Below are positions 16,143 through 26,487 of a stretch of 44,537 nt of DNA, in pieces. Positions within the stretch are counted from its first letter, which is position 1, and each line of letters opens with the position of its first letter. The notes under the pieces are model-generated. The model made no database searches. It saw only the letters and a program-made list of their open reading frames with translations, and was not told where the DNA came from. Source of the stretch: Gemmatimonadota bacterium (lineage in GTDB: Bacteria > Gemmatimonadota > Gemmatimonadetes > Palauibacterales > KS3-K002); assembly GCA_020344215.1 (NCBI GenBank), contig CP070815.1, positions 3,385,296 through 3,429,832 of the forward strand, written 5' to 3'. The translations under genes and the position numbers were made by a program.

Positions 16143-18476
16143 TCAGTCGGCCGGTTGCTCCTGGCCGAACCCGGTGTAGAGCTCGCGATAGATGCGGAAG
16201 TGCGACTGCACGTTCCTCACGTAGCCGCGTGTCTCCGTGAACGGTATGCGCTCGGCGAACAGCTCGGGATCGATCCGGTACTCGGGCCGCTGGCGCCAGC
16301 GCCGGGCTCGAGTAGGCCCGGCGTTGTAGGCGATCAGCGAGAGCTGCAGCTCGCTGTACCGCTGCTGCAGGTAGGCGAAGTAAGCGGCGCCGAGGTGGAC
16401 GTTGATCTCCGGGTGGTAGAGCAGCTCATCGCTGTAGTCCCCGAGGCCGACACGGTTCGCCCACCAGCGACCGGTCTCCGGCATCAGCTGCAGCAGGCCG
16501 CGGGCGCCGGCGCGGGAGGTGACATCCGGCGCGAAGGCTGACTCTTGCCGAGCGATCGCGGCGACCAGGTGCGGGTCGAGTCTTCGGGTGCGTGCCTCGG
16601 CGAGGATGATCTCCCTGTAGGCCAGGGGATAGATTGCACGGAGTACGCTAACGCTCCAGCGACCGCGCAGGGCCGAGTGAGCACGCCACCCGAAGAGGAC
16701 GGCTTCCTGCCCGAACCCGCGCTCGGCGAGGGCGGCGGAGAGACCGAGCAGCCGCTCGGGACTCTCTGGCGGTGACCCCGTGACTGTCGCCACGATCGCC
16801 TTGGCTTCCTCATCGAGCCCGGCCTCTCTAAGCAGTTCGATGACCGCGAGCTTGCGGCTCGTCTCTGCATCGACAGGTAGCGGCTTGGGGCCGGGAGGGA
16901 GCCCGGCCCAGGGATCGATGCCGAGACGCTCCGCCGCCAGGAATCCATAGTAGCCGAAGGGGTCGTGGTCGTGGACCTCGCGGAAAAGGCGTCTGGCCTC
17001 GGCGTCGCGGCTCGATTCCCCCTCGGCCAGCCGGGAGCGGGCCGCCCAGTAGGTAGCCCTCACCTGCTGTTCGCCCTGCTGCTCCGATCGGCGCAGGCGG
17101 TCGAAATGCTGGCGGGCACTGGTGTAGTCGCCCTCCAGGAAGGCGAGGATGCCGAGGCGATAGCGTGCAGTACGCGCTGCCCGGGAGCCGGAGTAATCGC
17201 GAATCAGCTCGTCATAGATCGAGCGCGCCCGTGCCGTGTTCGCGGAGCCTTCGTACAGATCGCCGAGTAGCGACAGGGCTAGGAGGGCCGATCCGGTCCC
17301 GGGGAAGCGGTCCGCGACCTCTCTCAGGCGGGCGCGCCCCTCGCGGCGCCATCCCCGGCGGTAGGTGGCCCGGGCGATGTAATACTCGGCGCGGGCGAGG
17401 GTCGAGCTACTCGGCTGCGAGGCGGCCAGCCGTTCCAGTTCGTCCACGGCGGCGAAATACGAGCCTGCCCTGAAGAGGAGCTCGCCGATCTTTAGCTGCA
17501 GCGCGTGGCGCTCCCCTGCCGGGACCGATACGAGCTGCAGGTACTCCCGGTACTCGCGCGCGGCATCGCCCGGAGCCCCGGAACGCTCGAACGTCCGGGC
17601 AAGAAGGAGATGATCTTCGGCGCCGAGGTCCGGAAGGTCAGCGAGCAGCTCGGCGGCCTCGCGCGCCGAGCGCGGTCGCGTCCGTATCGCGGCTCGAAGC
17701 GTCGCAGCTGCCGCCGAGCTGTCCCCCTCCTCGAGCAGCATCTTTCCTGCTCGGGTGCGCAGCTCGATCGAATGTATGCCTACCTCCGGAGCCGTGGCCG
17801 CGCCGAGCAGCAGGTTCAACGCGCCCTGCCGGTCGCCGGCCTGGAGGCGTGCTTCGAGCTCGGCGAGTGTACGCCGGTAGAGCGGAACGCCGACGGCACC
17901 CTGCAAACGGGCTAGGACAGCGAGCGTGTCACCGGTCGAGGCCAGCACCTCGGCGGCTCGTATCGATGACCAGGGCTCGAGCTCGGGAGCTATCTCAGCG
18001 GCCCGGGCGTAGGCATAGGCGGCCTCCACCGGTTGGTCGAGCGCCTCCAGCGAGCGAGCGAGGCCGATCTCAGCGACCGCCCGCGGCGCGCGCTCCAGCG
18101 AGTGGCGCAAGTAGGTCTGGTAGTCCTCGAGGGCCCCCGCGGGGTCACCGGTCTCCAGCCTGGCACGGGCCAGCAGCGCTCGCCCCTCACCGTGGCCGAC
18201 TGAGTCGAGCCAGCTCAGCGACCCGAGACGGTCCACCACGTGCTCCCAGGCCCCGCGGCCCGCGTCGGCCCGCGCGGCCAGCAGGGAAGCATCCGGTGTG
18301 CCGCTATCCCGCCCGTTCAGATCGCGCAGCAGTCGGGTGGCGTGCCAGTGGCGGCCCTGGTCGAGGGCCTCGACCACCTCCTCGAGCGGGTCGTCGCGCA
18401 CGGCGCCCTCGGGGTCGACGGTGGCCGGGACCGCCACGACCAACAGGCTTACCACGTACAGCCGCGACAGGTGCAT
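16143..18476 (-). CDS. Soluble-type lytic murein transglycosylase with TPR repeats
   Basis: A 777-residue exported protein. After a signal peptide (about 1-20), residues about 30-590 are Ala/Arg/Leu-rich helical hairpins of TPR/superhelical type. A C-terminal SLT domain (about 625-755) follows. The catalytic Glu is in ARQESAF (Glu645), followed by SRAGARGLLQLMPETG, YHPEINVHLGAAYF and AYNAGP, the full goose-lysozyme-like signature set of family 1 transglycosylases such as Slt70. It cleaves peptidoglycan glycan strands, forming anhydromuramyl ends, in the periplasm. AAAGGAG four bases upstream supports the start. It lies 56 bases downstream of the GWxTD gene and is probably co-transcribed with it. 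Confidence 0.92.
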   Translation of the reverse strand: MHLSRLYVVSLLVVAVPATVDPEGAVRDDPLEEVVEALDQGRHWHATRLLRDLNGRDSGTPDASLLAARADAGRGAWEHVVDRLGSLSWLDSVGHGEGRALLARARLETGDPAGALEDYQTYLRHSLERAPRAVAEIGLARSLEALDQPVEAAYAYARAAEIAPELEPWSSIRAAEVLASTGDTLAVLARLQGAVGVPLYRRTLAELEARLQAGDRQGALNLLLGAATAPEVGIHSIELRTRAGKMLLEEGDSSAAAATLRAAIRTRPRSAREAAELLADLPDLGAEDHLLLARTFERSGAPGDAAREYREYLQLVSVPAGERHALQLKIGELLFRAGSYFAAVDELERLAASQPSSSTLARAEYYIARATYRRGWRREGRARLREVADRFPGTGSALLALSLLGDLYEGSANTARARSIYDELIRDYSGSRAARTARYRLGILAFLEGDYTSARQHFDRLRRSEQQGEQQVRATYWAARSRLAEGESSRDAEARRLFREVHDHDPFGYYGFLAAERLGIDPWAGLPPGPKPLPVDAETSRKLAVIELLREAGLDEEAKAIVATVTGSPPESPERLLGLSAALAERGFGQEAVLFGWRAHSALRGRWSVSVLRAIYPLAYREIILAEARTRRLDPHLVAAIARQESAFAPDVTSRAGARGLLQLMPETGRWWANRVGLGDYSDELLYHPEINVHLGAAYFAYLQQRYSELQLSLIAYNAGPTRARRWRQRPEYRIDPELFAERIPFTETRGYVRNVQSHFRIYRELYTGFGQEQPAD

Positions 18477-18532
18477 TAGGCTCCTTTAGTTGCCTGGCGG
18501 GGTCGACTCGGTTCGCAACTCCGCGCGGCGGT

Positions 18533-19915
18533 TCAGGGATAGATGGTCTCGACGGCTTCGTTGAAAGCGCGGCGCGAATCTTCGCTCAAGACTAACGCGC
18601 CGGTTCCGCTCGGGTCGGTGAACACCAATCGCAACTCGAAGCCGAGCAACTCCGTGTAAAGCCAGACCTGGCTCCCTCCCGGTCCCTGCCGCGCGTCGAG
18701 GTCGTGGAGCACCTCGTCGGGGGGGCCTAATGTAGCATACACCGCACCTCGATCTGTGAGCCATCCCGCAGTTGTCGGCTCGCCGAAGCGGGCGTTGGCC
18801 TCTTGGATCCTCCGGAAGTAGCCCTCGAAGAACTCGTTGGCGCCCGTCTCGGGATCAGGGTCCCTACTCTCCCACAACGCTTGCAGTAGCCGGGCACGTT
18901 CCCGGGGCGGGGCGGTCCGCAGGCTATCAAGCGTCTGCGGGGTAGCGGCGTAACGCAGGTAGCCCACCGCCTCTTCGTAGCCCGTCGCCAGCCAGTCGGA
19001 CGTGAGGGCCACCAGCAGGGTGGTCGAGTCGGCGAGCTCCGTGTCCGCCAGTCGGGCCAGCAGGGTCATGGCGCCCGCCGGCAGCAGATCGGCGGAAAGA
19101 GGTGCCGTCATCGAGCGCAAGAGCCGCGGCGTCGGCTCTGGACTCAGCGTGTCCGACCAGATGACCTGGCCTTCCATGCGGGCCTCGAGCACGATGGCCC
19201 GGTCCGACTCGCTAAAGCTCTCGACGTAGACCAGGGCATCCTGCTGACCCAGCTCGACGGTCGCCCGGGGTCTCAGAATGAACGCAGGCGGAACGTCGCG
19301 GGTCTCGCGCTGCCGTGCTTGATAGACGAGCATGGGAGCTGTGATCGACGGTGTGGCGAAGCGCGGCACGTGAAGTTCGACTTCCGCCTTGAAACCGGCG
19401 GCCGATGCAACGTCGGTCACACGGAGTCGGGCGGGATAGCTGCCGGGCGGCAGCGTGAGAAAGCCTTGGAAGACCACACTCTCGTCCCTGCGTGAGGTCT
19501 CCCGGAAAGTGCCGACGCGTACCTCCTGGATCTCGCTCAGTCGAGCGACGGGTGCCGTGCTGTCACCGACCGAGAGGTCGACTTGGTAGCGGGCCGCGAA
19601 GCCGGGGTGCTCCGGGCGGAATCTGAGCGCGATGTTCGGCAGCGAGAGGGCGAGTATAGCGTAGGTGCTGTCGCGCGGGCCCGGGGCGAAGACGAAGCGG
19701 CCTACGGCGCCGAACCGCTGCTCGCCGGTGAGGAAGCCCATCTCGCGGTAGACACGCAGCGGGTTGGGCAGCGGCTCGAGCGGGGGCTCCGGGCCGGCGC
19801 CGACGTCCAGGCTCGACGTGGCCGGCCCGCAGGCGGCCAGCAGCAGCCAGATCAAGAAAAGGCCACCCGGGGGGTGGCCTTTCGGTCTCGAAACAGTACC
19901 GACGACGGAGATCAC
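18533..19915 (-). CDS. GWxTD-motif lipoprotein
   Basis: A 460-residue protein with a lipoprotein signal whose lipobox is LLAAC (Cys29). The C-terminal domain carries GWLTDRGAVYATLGPPDEV (from Gly384), the GWxTD signature, then a strand-rich tail QVWLYTELLGFELRLVFTD. GWxTD proteins are typical of Gemmatimonadota, Acidobacteriota and relatives; their function is unknown. The start is a GTG overlapping the exbB stop (GTGTGA), which would be translationally coupled. The first 20 codons also encode a strong terminator-like hairpin (19858-19882). A shorter start, the TTG at residue 21, would leave too short a signal peptide, so the long form is preferred. Confidence 0.85.
   Translation of the reverse strand: MISVVGTVSRPKGHPPGGLFLIWLLLAACGPATSSLDVGAGPEPPLEPLPNPLRVYREMGFLTGEQRFGAVGRFVFAPGPRDSTYAILALSLPNIALRFRPEHPGFAARYQVDLSVGDSTAPVARLSEIQEVRVGTFRETSRRDESVVFQGFLTLPPGSYPARLRVTDVASAAGFKAEVELHVPRFATPSITAPMLVYQARQRETRDVPPAFILRPRATVELGQQDALVYVESFSESDRAIVLEARMEGQVIWSDTLSPEPTPRLLRSMTAPLSADLLPAGAMTLLARLADTELADSTTLLVALTSDWLATGYEEAVGYLRYAATPQTLDSLRTAPPRERARLLQALWESRDPDPETGANEFFEGYFRRIQEANARFGEPTTAGWLTDRGAVYATLGPPDEVLHDLDARQGPGGSQVWLYTELLGFELRLVFTDPSGTGALVLSEDSRRAFNEAVETIYP
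19858..19882 (-). terminator. Terminator-like hairpin between exbB and GWxTD gene
   Basis: AAAGGCCACCC (19858-19868) and GGGTGGCCTTT (19872-19882) form an 11-base perfect stem with a 3-base loop. On the minus strand the stem runs into TCTT, giving TTTTCTT overall. It begins 30 bases after the exbB stop codon, the classic terminator spacing, yet lies inside the signal-peptide codons of the next gene. It may attenuate the downstream genes unless ribosomes crossing the GTGTGA junction keep it open. Confidence 0.7.
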
Positions 19916-20601
19916 ACGGCCCGGGTCTTCGTCTCGATCTCGTGGAGCGCGTCGATCATCTTCTGAGCGCTCTCCTCCATCTCGATCACCATGCGGTCGA
20001 TCTGCGTGACGAAGTAGTTGTGCGCGATGTTGATTGGGATCGCGATCGTCAGACCGGACGCCGTGGTGATCAGAGCGACCTTAATACCACCCGCTACGGT
20101 CGTCGCCTCCACCTCGCCGGCCAGCTCGATCGCCTGGAACGCCTGAATCATCCCGATCACCGTCCCGAGGAAGCCGGTGAGCGGCGCGACGTTCGCCAAC
20201 GTCGCCAGCCACACGAGGCCGCGCTCCAGCCCGGCCAGCTCGATCAGGCCGGCGTTCTCGATCGCCTTCATGACCCGCTCGGTGCCTTCTTCGTGGCGAC
20301 GCAGGCCGGCCAGCAGGATCGCGGCTGCGGGTGCCTTAGACTCCTGGCACCGCCTCATCGCATCCGGAATCCGGTGCTCCGCCAGCAGCTGGTCGGTCTC
20401 CGCAAGAACGTCCCGCGTCCGTGCGCCCTTGATCTGCAGGTCGATGAACTTCCAGACGATGATGATGGCGCCGGCAATCGCAAAGAAGGCCAGCGGGTAC
20501 ATCATGAACCCGCCGTCCCTGAATGTCTGAACCAGATCGAGCCTCTGGTCCTGGCCCAGCGCCTGGGCCGCTATGAGCGTGGACAGCATGACTCCGCCCA
20601 A
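19912..20601 (-). CDS. MotA/TolQ/ExbB-family proton channel protein
   Basis: A 229-residue inner-membrane protein with three hydrophobic segments: about 33-50 (MMYPLAFFAIAGAIIIVW), about 130-150 and 170-190. The conserved family region VWLATLANVAPLTGFLGTVIGMIQAF is followed by ALITTASGLTIAIPINI. Such proteins form the stator that uses the proton-motive force, as ExbB with ExbD/TonB or TolQ with TolR/TolA. No ExbD/TolR partner lies next to it here, which is unusual. AGGAGG six bases before a TTG at 20601 supports that start over the ATG four codons later. The protein N-terminus would then be MGGVMLSTL. Confidence 0.9.
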   Translation of the reverse strand: MGGVMLSTLIAAQALGQDQRLDLVQTFRDGGFMMYPLAFFAIAGAIIIVWKFIDLQIKGARTRDVLAETDQLLAEHRIPDAMRRCQESKAPAAAILLAGLRRHEEGTERVMKAIENAGLIELAGLERGLVWLATLANVAPLTGFLGTVIGMIQAFQAIELAGEVEATTVAGGIKVALITTASGLTIAIPINIAHNYFVTQIDRMVIEMEESAQKMIDALHEIETKTRAV

Positions 20602-20685
20602 CTTGAACCTCCTAAGCTTACAGCGGCCGTGCGGACGCCACTGTAGAGATGAATAAGCCTTACGGTCGGGGAAATTGCGGAGGCT

Positions 20686-20715
20686 AACCTAGACAGGGGG
20701 TCGCTGGGTTGTCAA
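20686..20715 (-). promoter_or_regulatory. Promoter upstream of exbB-like gene
   Basis: On the minus strand TTGACA (20715-20710) is followed after 18 bases by TAGGTT (20691-20686). Transcription would begin near 20679, leaving a leader of about 78 bases and running through exbB into the GWxTD and transglycosylase genes. The -35 is perfect and the -10 weak. Confidence 0.55.
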
Positions 20716-20744
20716 GACTGCCGAGGGGAGACCGCGGAGGGGGC

Positions 20745-21715
20745 TCAGATCCGGTGACAGGCCGCCTGTGCGCCGCCCCCCCGCTCCTCCAGGACGGGGA
20801 CGACGGCCCGGCAGGTCTCGTCTTTCTCCGGGTGCGGGCAGCGGGGGTGGAATGGGCAGCCCGGCGGCGCGCTCGCCGCATGCCCCACGTCACCCGACAG
20901 GACGATGCGCTGGCCCCGCCCCTCCGACTCCAGGACGGGCACCGCCGAGAGCAGGGCACGAGTGTACGGGTGCAGGGGGTCTCCGAACACGGAGTCGCTG
21001 TCGCCCAGCTCCACGAGCCGACCCAGGTACATCACCGCTACCCGGTCCGCGAGGTGACGAACGACCGAGAGGTCGTGGGTGATGAACAGGTAGGTGAGCC
21101 GGAATCGCTGCTGGAGATCGGCCAGCAGGTTGAGTACCTGCGCCTGCACCGAAACATCCAGGGCTGAGACCGGCTCGTCGGCGACGATGAACTCCGGCTC
21201 CACCGCCAGCGCCCGCGCGATCCCGACCCGCTGACGCTGACCGCCCGAGAACTCGTGCGGGTATCTACCGGCGTCGTCGGCGTGCAGCCCCACAGCGTCG
21301 AGTAGCTCGGCCACGCAGCGGGCCGCAGCTTCGCCCCGGGCGATGCCGTGAACGTGGAGCGCCTCACGCAGCACGGCGCCCACGGTCATCCGAGGGTTCA
21401 ACGAGCCGAAGGGGTCCTGAAAGATGATCTGAGCGCGCCGGCGGAACCGCATCAGCCCGGTCCGGTCGAGCGCCAGCGTGTCCTGGCCGTCGAAGATCAC
21501 GCGGCCCGCAGTAGGTTCCAGAAGGCGCAGGATCAACCGAGCTGTCGTGCTCTTGCCGCAGCCCGACTCGCCGACCAGCGCCACCGTTTCGCCGCGCCGG
21601 ATGTCGAGCGACACGCCGTCGACCGCCCGCACGTGTCCCTGAGTCCGCCCCAGCACCCCCTTCCTGATCGGGAAGTGCTTGACCAGGTCGCTGACCTCGA
21701 CCAGCGGCGGGACGC

Positions 21716-21719
<4 letters not shown>
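20745..21719 (-). CDS. Peptide ABC transporter ATP-binding protein (OppF/DppF type)
   Basis: A 324-residue ATPase: Walker [10 protein letters not shown] (50-58), signature [15 protein letters not shown], Walker [13 protein letters not shown], and the C-terminal oligopeptide-transporter domain with the cysteine pattern [19 protein letters not shown]. It powers peptide or opine/nickel-type solute import with the OppD-like partner. The GTG start overlaps the oppD-like stop as GTGA. It is the last gene of a long operon. The C-terminal Cys cluster is normal for OppD/OppF and may hold an Fe-S cluster. Substrate is not evident. Confidence 0.93.
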
Positions 21720-22717
<998 letters not shown>

Positions 22718-22720
22718 GGT

Positions 22721-23860
22721 TCACACCCGCAGCCGGGGATCGAGCGCGTCGCGCAGCCCGTCCCCGATCAGGTTGAAGGAGACGACCGTGAACACGATGG
22801 CCAGCCCCGGGAAGGTCGACACCCACCAAGCTTCTACGAGGTACTCGCGTCCGTCGGTGATGATGTTGCCCCAGGAAGGCGTCGGCGGCGGCGCGCTCAG
22901 GCCGAGAAACGACAGGCCGGCCTCGATCAAGATGATGTTGCCCAGCCCCAGGGTCGCAGCCACGATCACCGGCCCCAACACGTTCGGGATGATGTGCCGA
23001 AGAATTATCCGCGGACTGCCGAGCCCCAGCGCCCGCGCCGCTTCGATGAACTCCCGCTCCCGCAGCGACAGCACTTCGCCGCGCACGATTCGCGCTGTCG
23101 ACGGCCAGAGCGTCAGGCCGAGCACAACGACCACCACTAGGATCGACGGCTGAAAGAGCGCGATCACGGTGATCAACAAGACCAGGCGCGGGAAGGAGAT
23201 CAACGTGTCGACGAACCGCATCAAGACCGCGTCCACTACGCCGCCGAAATACCCGCTCACCGCTCCGACGAGCGTGCCCAGGGCGATAGAGATCCCCACG
23301 GCGATGAACCCGATCGACAGGCTGATGCGCGCGCCGTAGAGGATGCGCGTGTAGACATCGCGGCCGTACTTGTCCGTCCCCATCAGGTGGTCCTGCGAGG
23401 GAGCGAGATGCCGGACCCGCATGATGTCATCGACGATCACGCTCGGCTCGTAGGAGGTGAGGTAAGGCGCCAACAGCGTCACCAAGTAGAGCGCCACCAT
23501 CAGGTATAGCCCGAGCATCGCCGGTCGGTTCTTCTCGAACTCGCGCCAGGCGATCGCCCACTGCGAGGCGCCTGCCGCGGAATCCTCGGAGCTGCCTCGC
23601 CCCCAGCTGACGCCGAGCCACCAGGCGGCCGCTAGGCCGGCCAGCAGGGTGAGGAAGGCGACCCAGTAGTCGATCCGCCCCACCGTGAACGTCGCCAGCA
23701 CTCGATCGAAGCCGAACACGAGCACCGCCAGCATACTGAGCGCCAGCGCCACGAGCGACAGCCCTGCCCTGCGCTGCCCACGCAGCAACTGGGGGAGGCC
23801 GGGCAGCAGCGCGGCGGCGCTCAGACGCTTGCGGCTCCCGTTACCGCCGCTCGCGCTCAT
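22721..23860 (-). CDS. Peptide ABC transporter permease (OppC/DppC type), N-extended
   Basis: A 379-residue inner-membrane permease. Residues about 110-379 are a normal OppC/DppC domain: FEKNRPAMLGLYLM, HLMGTDKYGRDVYTRILYGARISL, and the EAA loop EAARALGLGSPRIILRHIIPN. The family usually has about 300 residues. Here some 80 extra N-terminal residues add two more hydrophobic segments, one preceded by LLPGLPQLLRGQRRAGLSLV, a phrase seen in small TM2/DUF5683-like membrane modules. The gene starts 20 bases inside the OppB-like gene. With OppB it forms the transmembrane channel. Confidence 0.92.
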   Translation of the reverse strand: MSASGGNGSRKRLSAAALLPGLPQLLRGQRRAGLSLVALALSMLAVLVFGFDRVLATFTVGRIDYWVAFLTLLAGLAAAWWLGVSWGRGSSEDSAAGASQWAIAWREFEKNRPAMLGLYLMVALYLVTLLAPYLTSYEPSVIVDDIMRVRHLAPSQDHLMGTDKYGRDVYTRILYGARISLSIGFIAVGISIALGTLVGAVSGYFGGVVDAVLMRFVDTLISFPRLVLLITVIALFQPSILVVVVVLGLTLWPSTARIVRGEVLSLREREFIEAARALGLGSPRIILRHIIPNVLGPVIVAATLGLGNIILIEAGLSFLGLSAPPPTPSWGNIITDGREYLVEAWWVSTFPGLAIVFTVVSFNLIGDGLRDALDPRLRV

Positions 23861-24845
23861 AACGAATCCTCGGATCGACCACGGCGTATAGGATGTCGGC
23901 GATCAGGTTGGCGATGACCACCATCACGGCGAAGACGAACGTCGTGGCCATCACCGTGGGGTAGTCCCTCTGTTGTATCGCGTCGTAGATCGCTCTGCCC
24001 ATTCCCGGCCAAGCGAACACGACCTCCACCAGGACCGCGCCACTGAACAGGAACGGGAGGTAGAGGCCGAGCAGTGTGATGATGGGGAGAAGCGCATTCT
24101 TCAGCGCGTGCTTGAGGATCACGGTCCGCTCCGGCAAACCTTTCGCGCGTGCGGTCCTGATGTAGTCCTGCCGGATCACCTCGAGCATCGAGCTCCGCGT
24201 GTAGCGTGCGACGCTCGCTGCAGACGAGACACCGAGAGCGATCGACGGCAGCACGAGGTGATCGAGTCGGTCGGTGAACTTACCCCAGGTGCTGAGAAGA
24301 TCGTAGTTGACGCTGTCCATCCCGGAAGGCGGGAACTTGAGCGCTTCGGGCCACCACTCGACCCAGTGGACTCTGTACGCCAGGATCAGGATCAGCATCA
24401 GCCCCAGCCAGAAGCTCGGCATTGAATAGATGAAGAGGGCCCCGAGCGTCAGCGCATGGTCGAGCTTCGAGTGCTGGCGAACCGCCTGGACGATGCCGAT
24501 CGCGATCCCGATGGCAAAGATGAGGAGCAGGGACGTCCCGCTCAGCAGTAGCGTGTTGGGGATCCGCTCGGCCAGGATGGCGGCGATCGGGCGGTTCTGG
24601 GTCAGGCTCGTCCCCAGGTCACCCGATAGGAAACTCTTCAGCCAGCGCACGTACTGAATGTGGACCGGCTGGTCCAGCCCGTAGTTCTCGCGCATCTGCT
24701 CGAGCACCTCGGGCGCCACGCTCGGGTGCATGTAGATGGCCATCGGGTCGCCCGGCGCGACCTGCAGGATGACGAAGACCAGCGTCAGGATCCCGAAGAC
24801 CAGCGGAATCGCTTGGAGCAGGCGGCGGAAGATGTAGGCGGTCAT
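23841..24845 (-). CDS. Peptide ABC transporter permease (OppB/DppB type)
   Basis: A 334-residue permease with the standard N-terminal FRRLLQAIPLVFGILTLVF segment and PGDP motif. GLDQPVHIQYVRWL and the EAA loop TARAKGLPERTVILKHALKN follow. The six transmembrane helices are in the usual places. It sits directly after the second substrate-binding protein and overlaps the OppC-like gene by 20 bases. The ATG at 24845 is preferred to a GTG one codon earlier. Function: one half of the peptide import channel. Confidence 0.93.
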   Translation of the reverse strand: MTAYIFRRLLQAIPLVFGILTLVFVILQVAPGDPMAIYMHPSVAPEVLEQMRENYGLDQPVHIQYVRWLKSFLSGDLGTSLTQNRPIAAILAERIPNTLLLSGTSLLLIFAIGIAIGIVQAVRQHSKLDHALTLGALFIYSMPSFWLGLMLILILAYRVHWVEWWPEALKFPPSGMDSVNYDLLSTWGKFTDRLDHLVLPSIALGVSSAASVARYTRSSMLEVIRQDYIRTARAKGLPERTVILKHALKNALLPIITLLGLYLPFLFSGAVLVEVVFAWPGMGRAIYDAIQQRDYPTVMATTFVFAVMVVIANLIADILYAVVDPRIRYERERR

Positions 24846-24854
24846 CACCCAGAG

Positions 24855-26483
24855 CTAGCGACGATCGGCGGGCGCGATCCACCAGTTCTTGACGCTGAGC
24901 AAGTCACCCCGGATGTCCATCTGCACATCCTGGATCCGCTGGCGCACCGCATTCGCCCGCACGTCGTAGTAAAGGAACGTGTAGGGCTGTTCCCACCGCA
25001 GGATCTCCTGGTACTCGTGCCAGAGCGGGAGCGCCTGCGAGCGGTCCTCCATCATCGCCACCCGGTCGAGGATCTCGTCGACTCGGGGATTACAGTACGA
25101 GGCCCACTGGTAGGCGCCCTCGAGCTGCGAGCAGGCGAAGATGATCCGGTCGTCGAGGTTGAAGTCAGCGCGCCAGCCGAGCAAGAACGCGTCGAAGCGC
25201 CGCTCCGGACTCATGATGTCCTGACCGAGACTCTGGGATTCCTGCACCCGGGGTCGGACGTCCACGCCGACCTTGGCCAGGTCCGCCTGGACGAGCGTGA
25301 GGATCTCCTGGCGCGTCGCGTCCGGGTTCGTCTTGATCTCGAACGAGGCCTTGAAGACATCGCGCTCCCTAACGCCGTCGCCGTCCTGGTCGACCCAACC
25401 GGCCGCCTCGAGCAGCGCTCGGGCGCTGTCCGGATCGTAGGGAAGCGGCTCCAGATCGGTGTGATACGCCCAGTGGAACGGCGGAACCGGCCCGTTGGCC
25501 ACCCGTCCGAGCCCCTGTCGCGCCACCTCGACGATACTGCCGCGGTCGATGGCTAGGGTGAGCGCGCGGCGGACCTGCGGATCTTGGAAGAACGTCCGTC
25601 GCCCGTTCCAGTTGATGAACGCGTAGTTCCGGTTCGCGTAGGTGACAACCTCCGTGCCCGGGTTCGCCTCGATCTGCGCCACCTGCGCCGGCGCGACCAC
25701 TAGGTAGACGTCGACTTCACCGGCGATCAATTCGCCGAGCAGCGTCGTAGGCTCCTGTATCACCCGATACACCAGTCGGTCCACGTAAGGACGACCGCCG
25801 AGTCCCTCGGGGAAGTCGGGATTCGCCTCGAACACCCAGCGGTCACCGCTGCGGTGCTCGACAAAGCGGAACGGACCGTTGCCCACAGGAGACTCGCTTC
25901 CGAACGGATGATGGCGCAGCCCGGCCGGCGGAACGCCGCCCAGTATGTGCGCAGGCATCGGCGAGATCGTGCGCCAGGCATCCATGAAACCGGGATGCCG
26001 CGTCAGGTAGAGTGCCACGGTGAATGAATCGCTGACCACCGCGCTGTCGTAGAGTGCGAGCAGCGAAGCTCGCGGGTACGCCGTTGCGGGATCCTTTATC
26101 CGGTCGAAGGTGAACTTCACATCGTGCGCCGTTGTCGGAACACCATCGTGCCAGCTGACGTCGTCGCGCAGCTGGAAGGTGAGTCTCAGCCCGGCCCGGG
26201 TGGTCGCCGTGTCCCAGCGCTCGGCCAAGTACGGCACCGGCTGCAGATCCTCGTCGTAGCGGATCAGCGTCGTGAGCAGCACGAAGTTCTGCAGCTCCTG
26301 CGAGATTTCGTCGATGCTCGCGAATTGGTTCATCGAATTGACTTCGTAGGACGCGGCCACCACCGCCGTGCCGCCGTAGCGTTCCGCATCCGGGACCGCA
26401 GCCGAGTCCTCAGCCCGCTCCGCCTCGCCGCAGCCGGCGAACAGCAGGACCGCGCCCCAAATCACGAACAGGCCTGTCCGCAT
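24855..26483 (-). CDS. Peptide-type ABC substrate-binding lipoprotein (SBP_bac_5), copy 2
   Basis: A 542-residue lipoprotein (lipobox LFAGC, Cys18) of the SBP_bac_5 family. Visible features are TFQLRDDVSWHDGVPTTAHDVKFTFDRI, VRRALTLAIDRGSIVEVARQG and AYQWASYCNPRVDEIL, the usual landmarks of DppA/OppA-type receptors. It captures substrate in the periplasm and hands it to the OppBC channel. The first gene copy just upstream is a diverged paralogue with about the same length, so the system has two receptors, perhaps for different substrates. The ATG at 26483 gives a normal lipoprotein signal and a 4-base gap; a GTG at 26504 would overlap the neighbour. Confidence 0.92.
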   Translation of the reverse strand: MRTGLFVIWGAVLLFAGCGEAERAEDSAAVPDAERYGGTAVVAASYEVNSMNQFASIDEISQELQNFVLLTTLIRYDEDLQPVPYLAERWDTATTRAGLRLTFQLRDDVSWHDGVPTTAHDVKFTFDRIKDPATAYPRASLLALYDSAVVSDSFTVALYLTRHPGFMDAWRTISPMPAHILGGVPPAGLRHHPFGSESPVGNGPFRFVEHRSGDRWVFEANPDFPEGLGGRPYVDRLVYRVIQEPTTLLGELIAGEVDVYLVVAPAQVAQIEANPGTEVVTYANRNYAFINWNGRRTFFQDPQVRRALTLAIDRGSIVEVARQGLGRVANGPVPPFHWAYHTDLEPLPYDPDSARALLEAAGWVDQDGDGVRERDVFKASFEIKTNPDATRQEILTLVQADLAKVGVDVRPRVQESQSLGQDIMSPERRFDAFLLGWRADFNLDDRIIFACSQLEGAYQWASYCNPRVDEILDRVAMMEDRSQALPLWHEYQEILRWEQPYTFLYYDVRANAVRQRIQDVQMDIRGDLLSVKNWWIAPADRR

Positions 26484-26487
26484 AACC

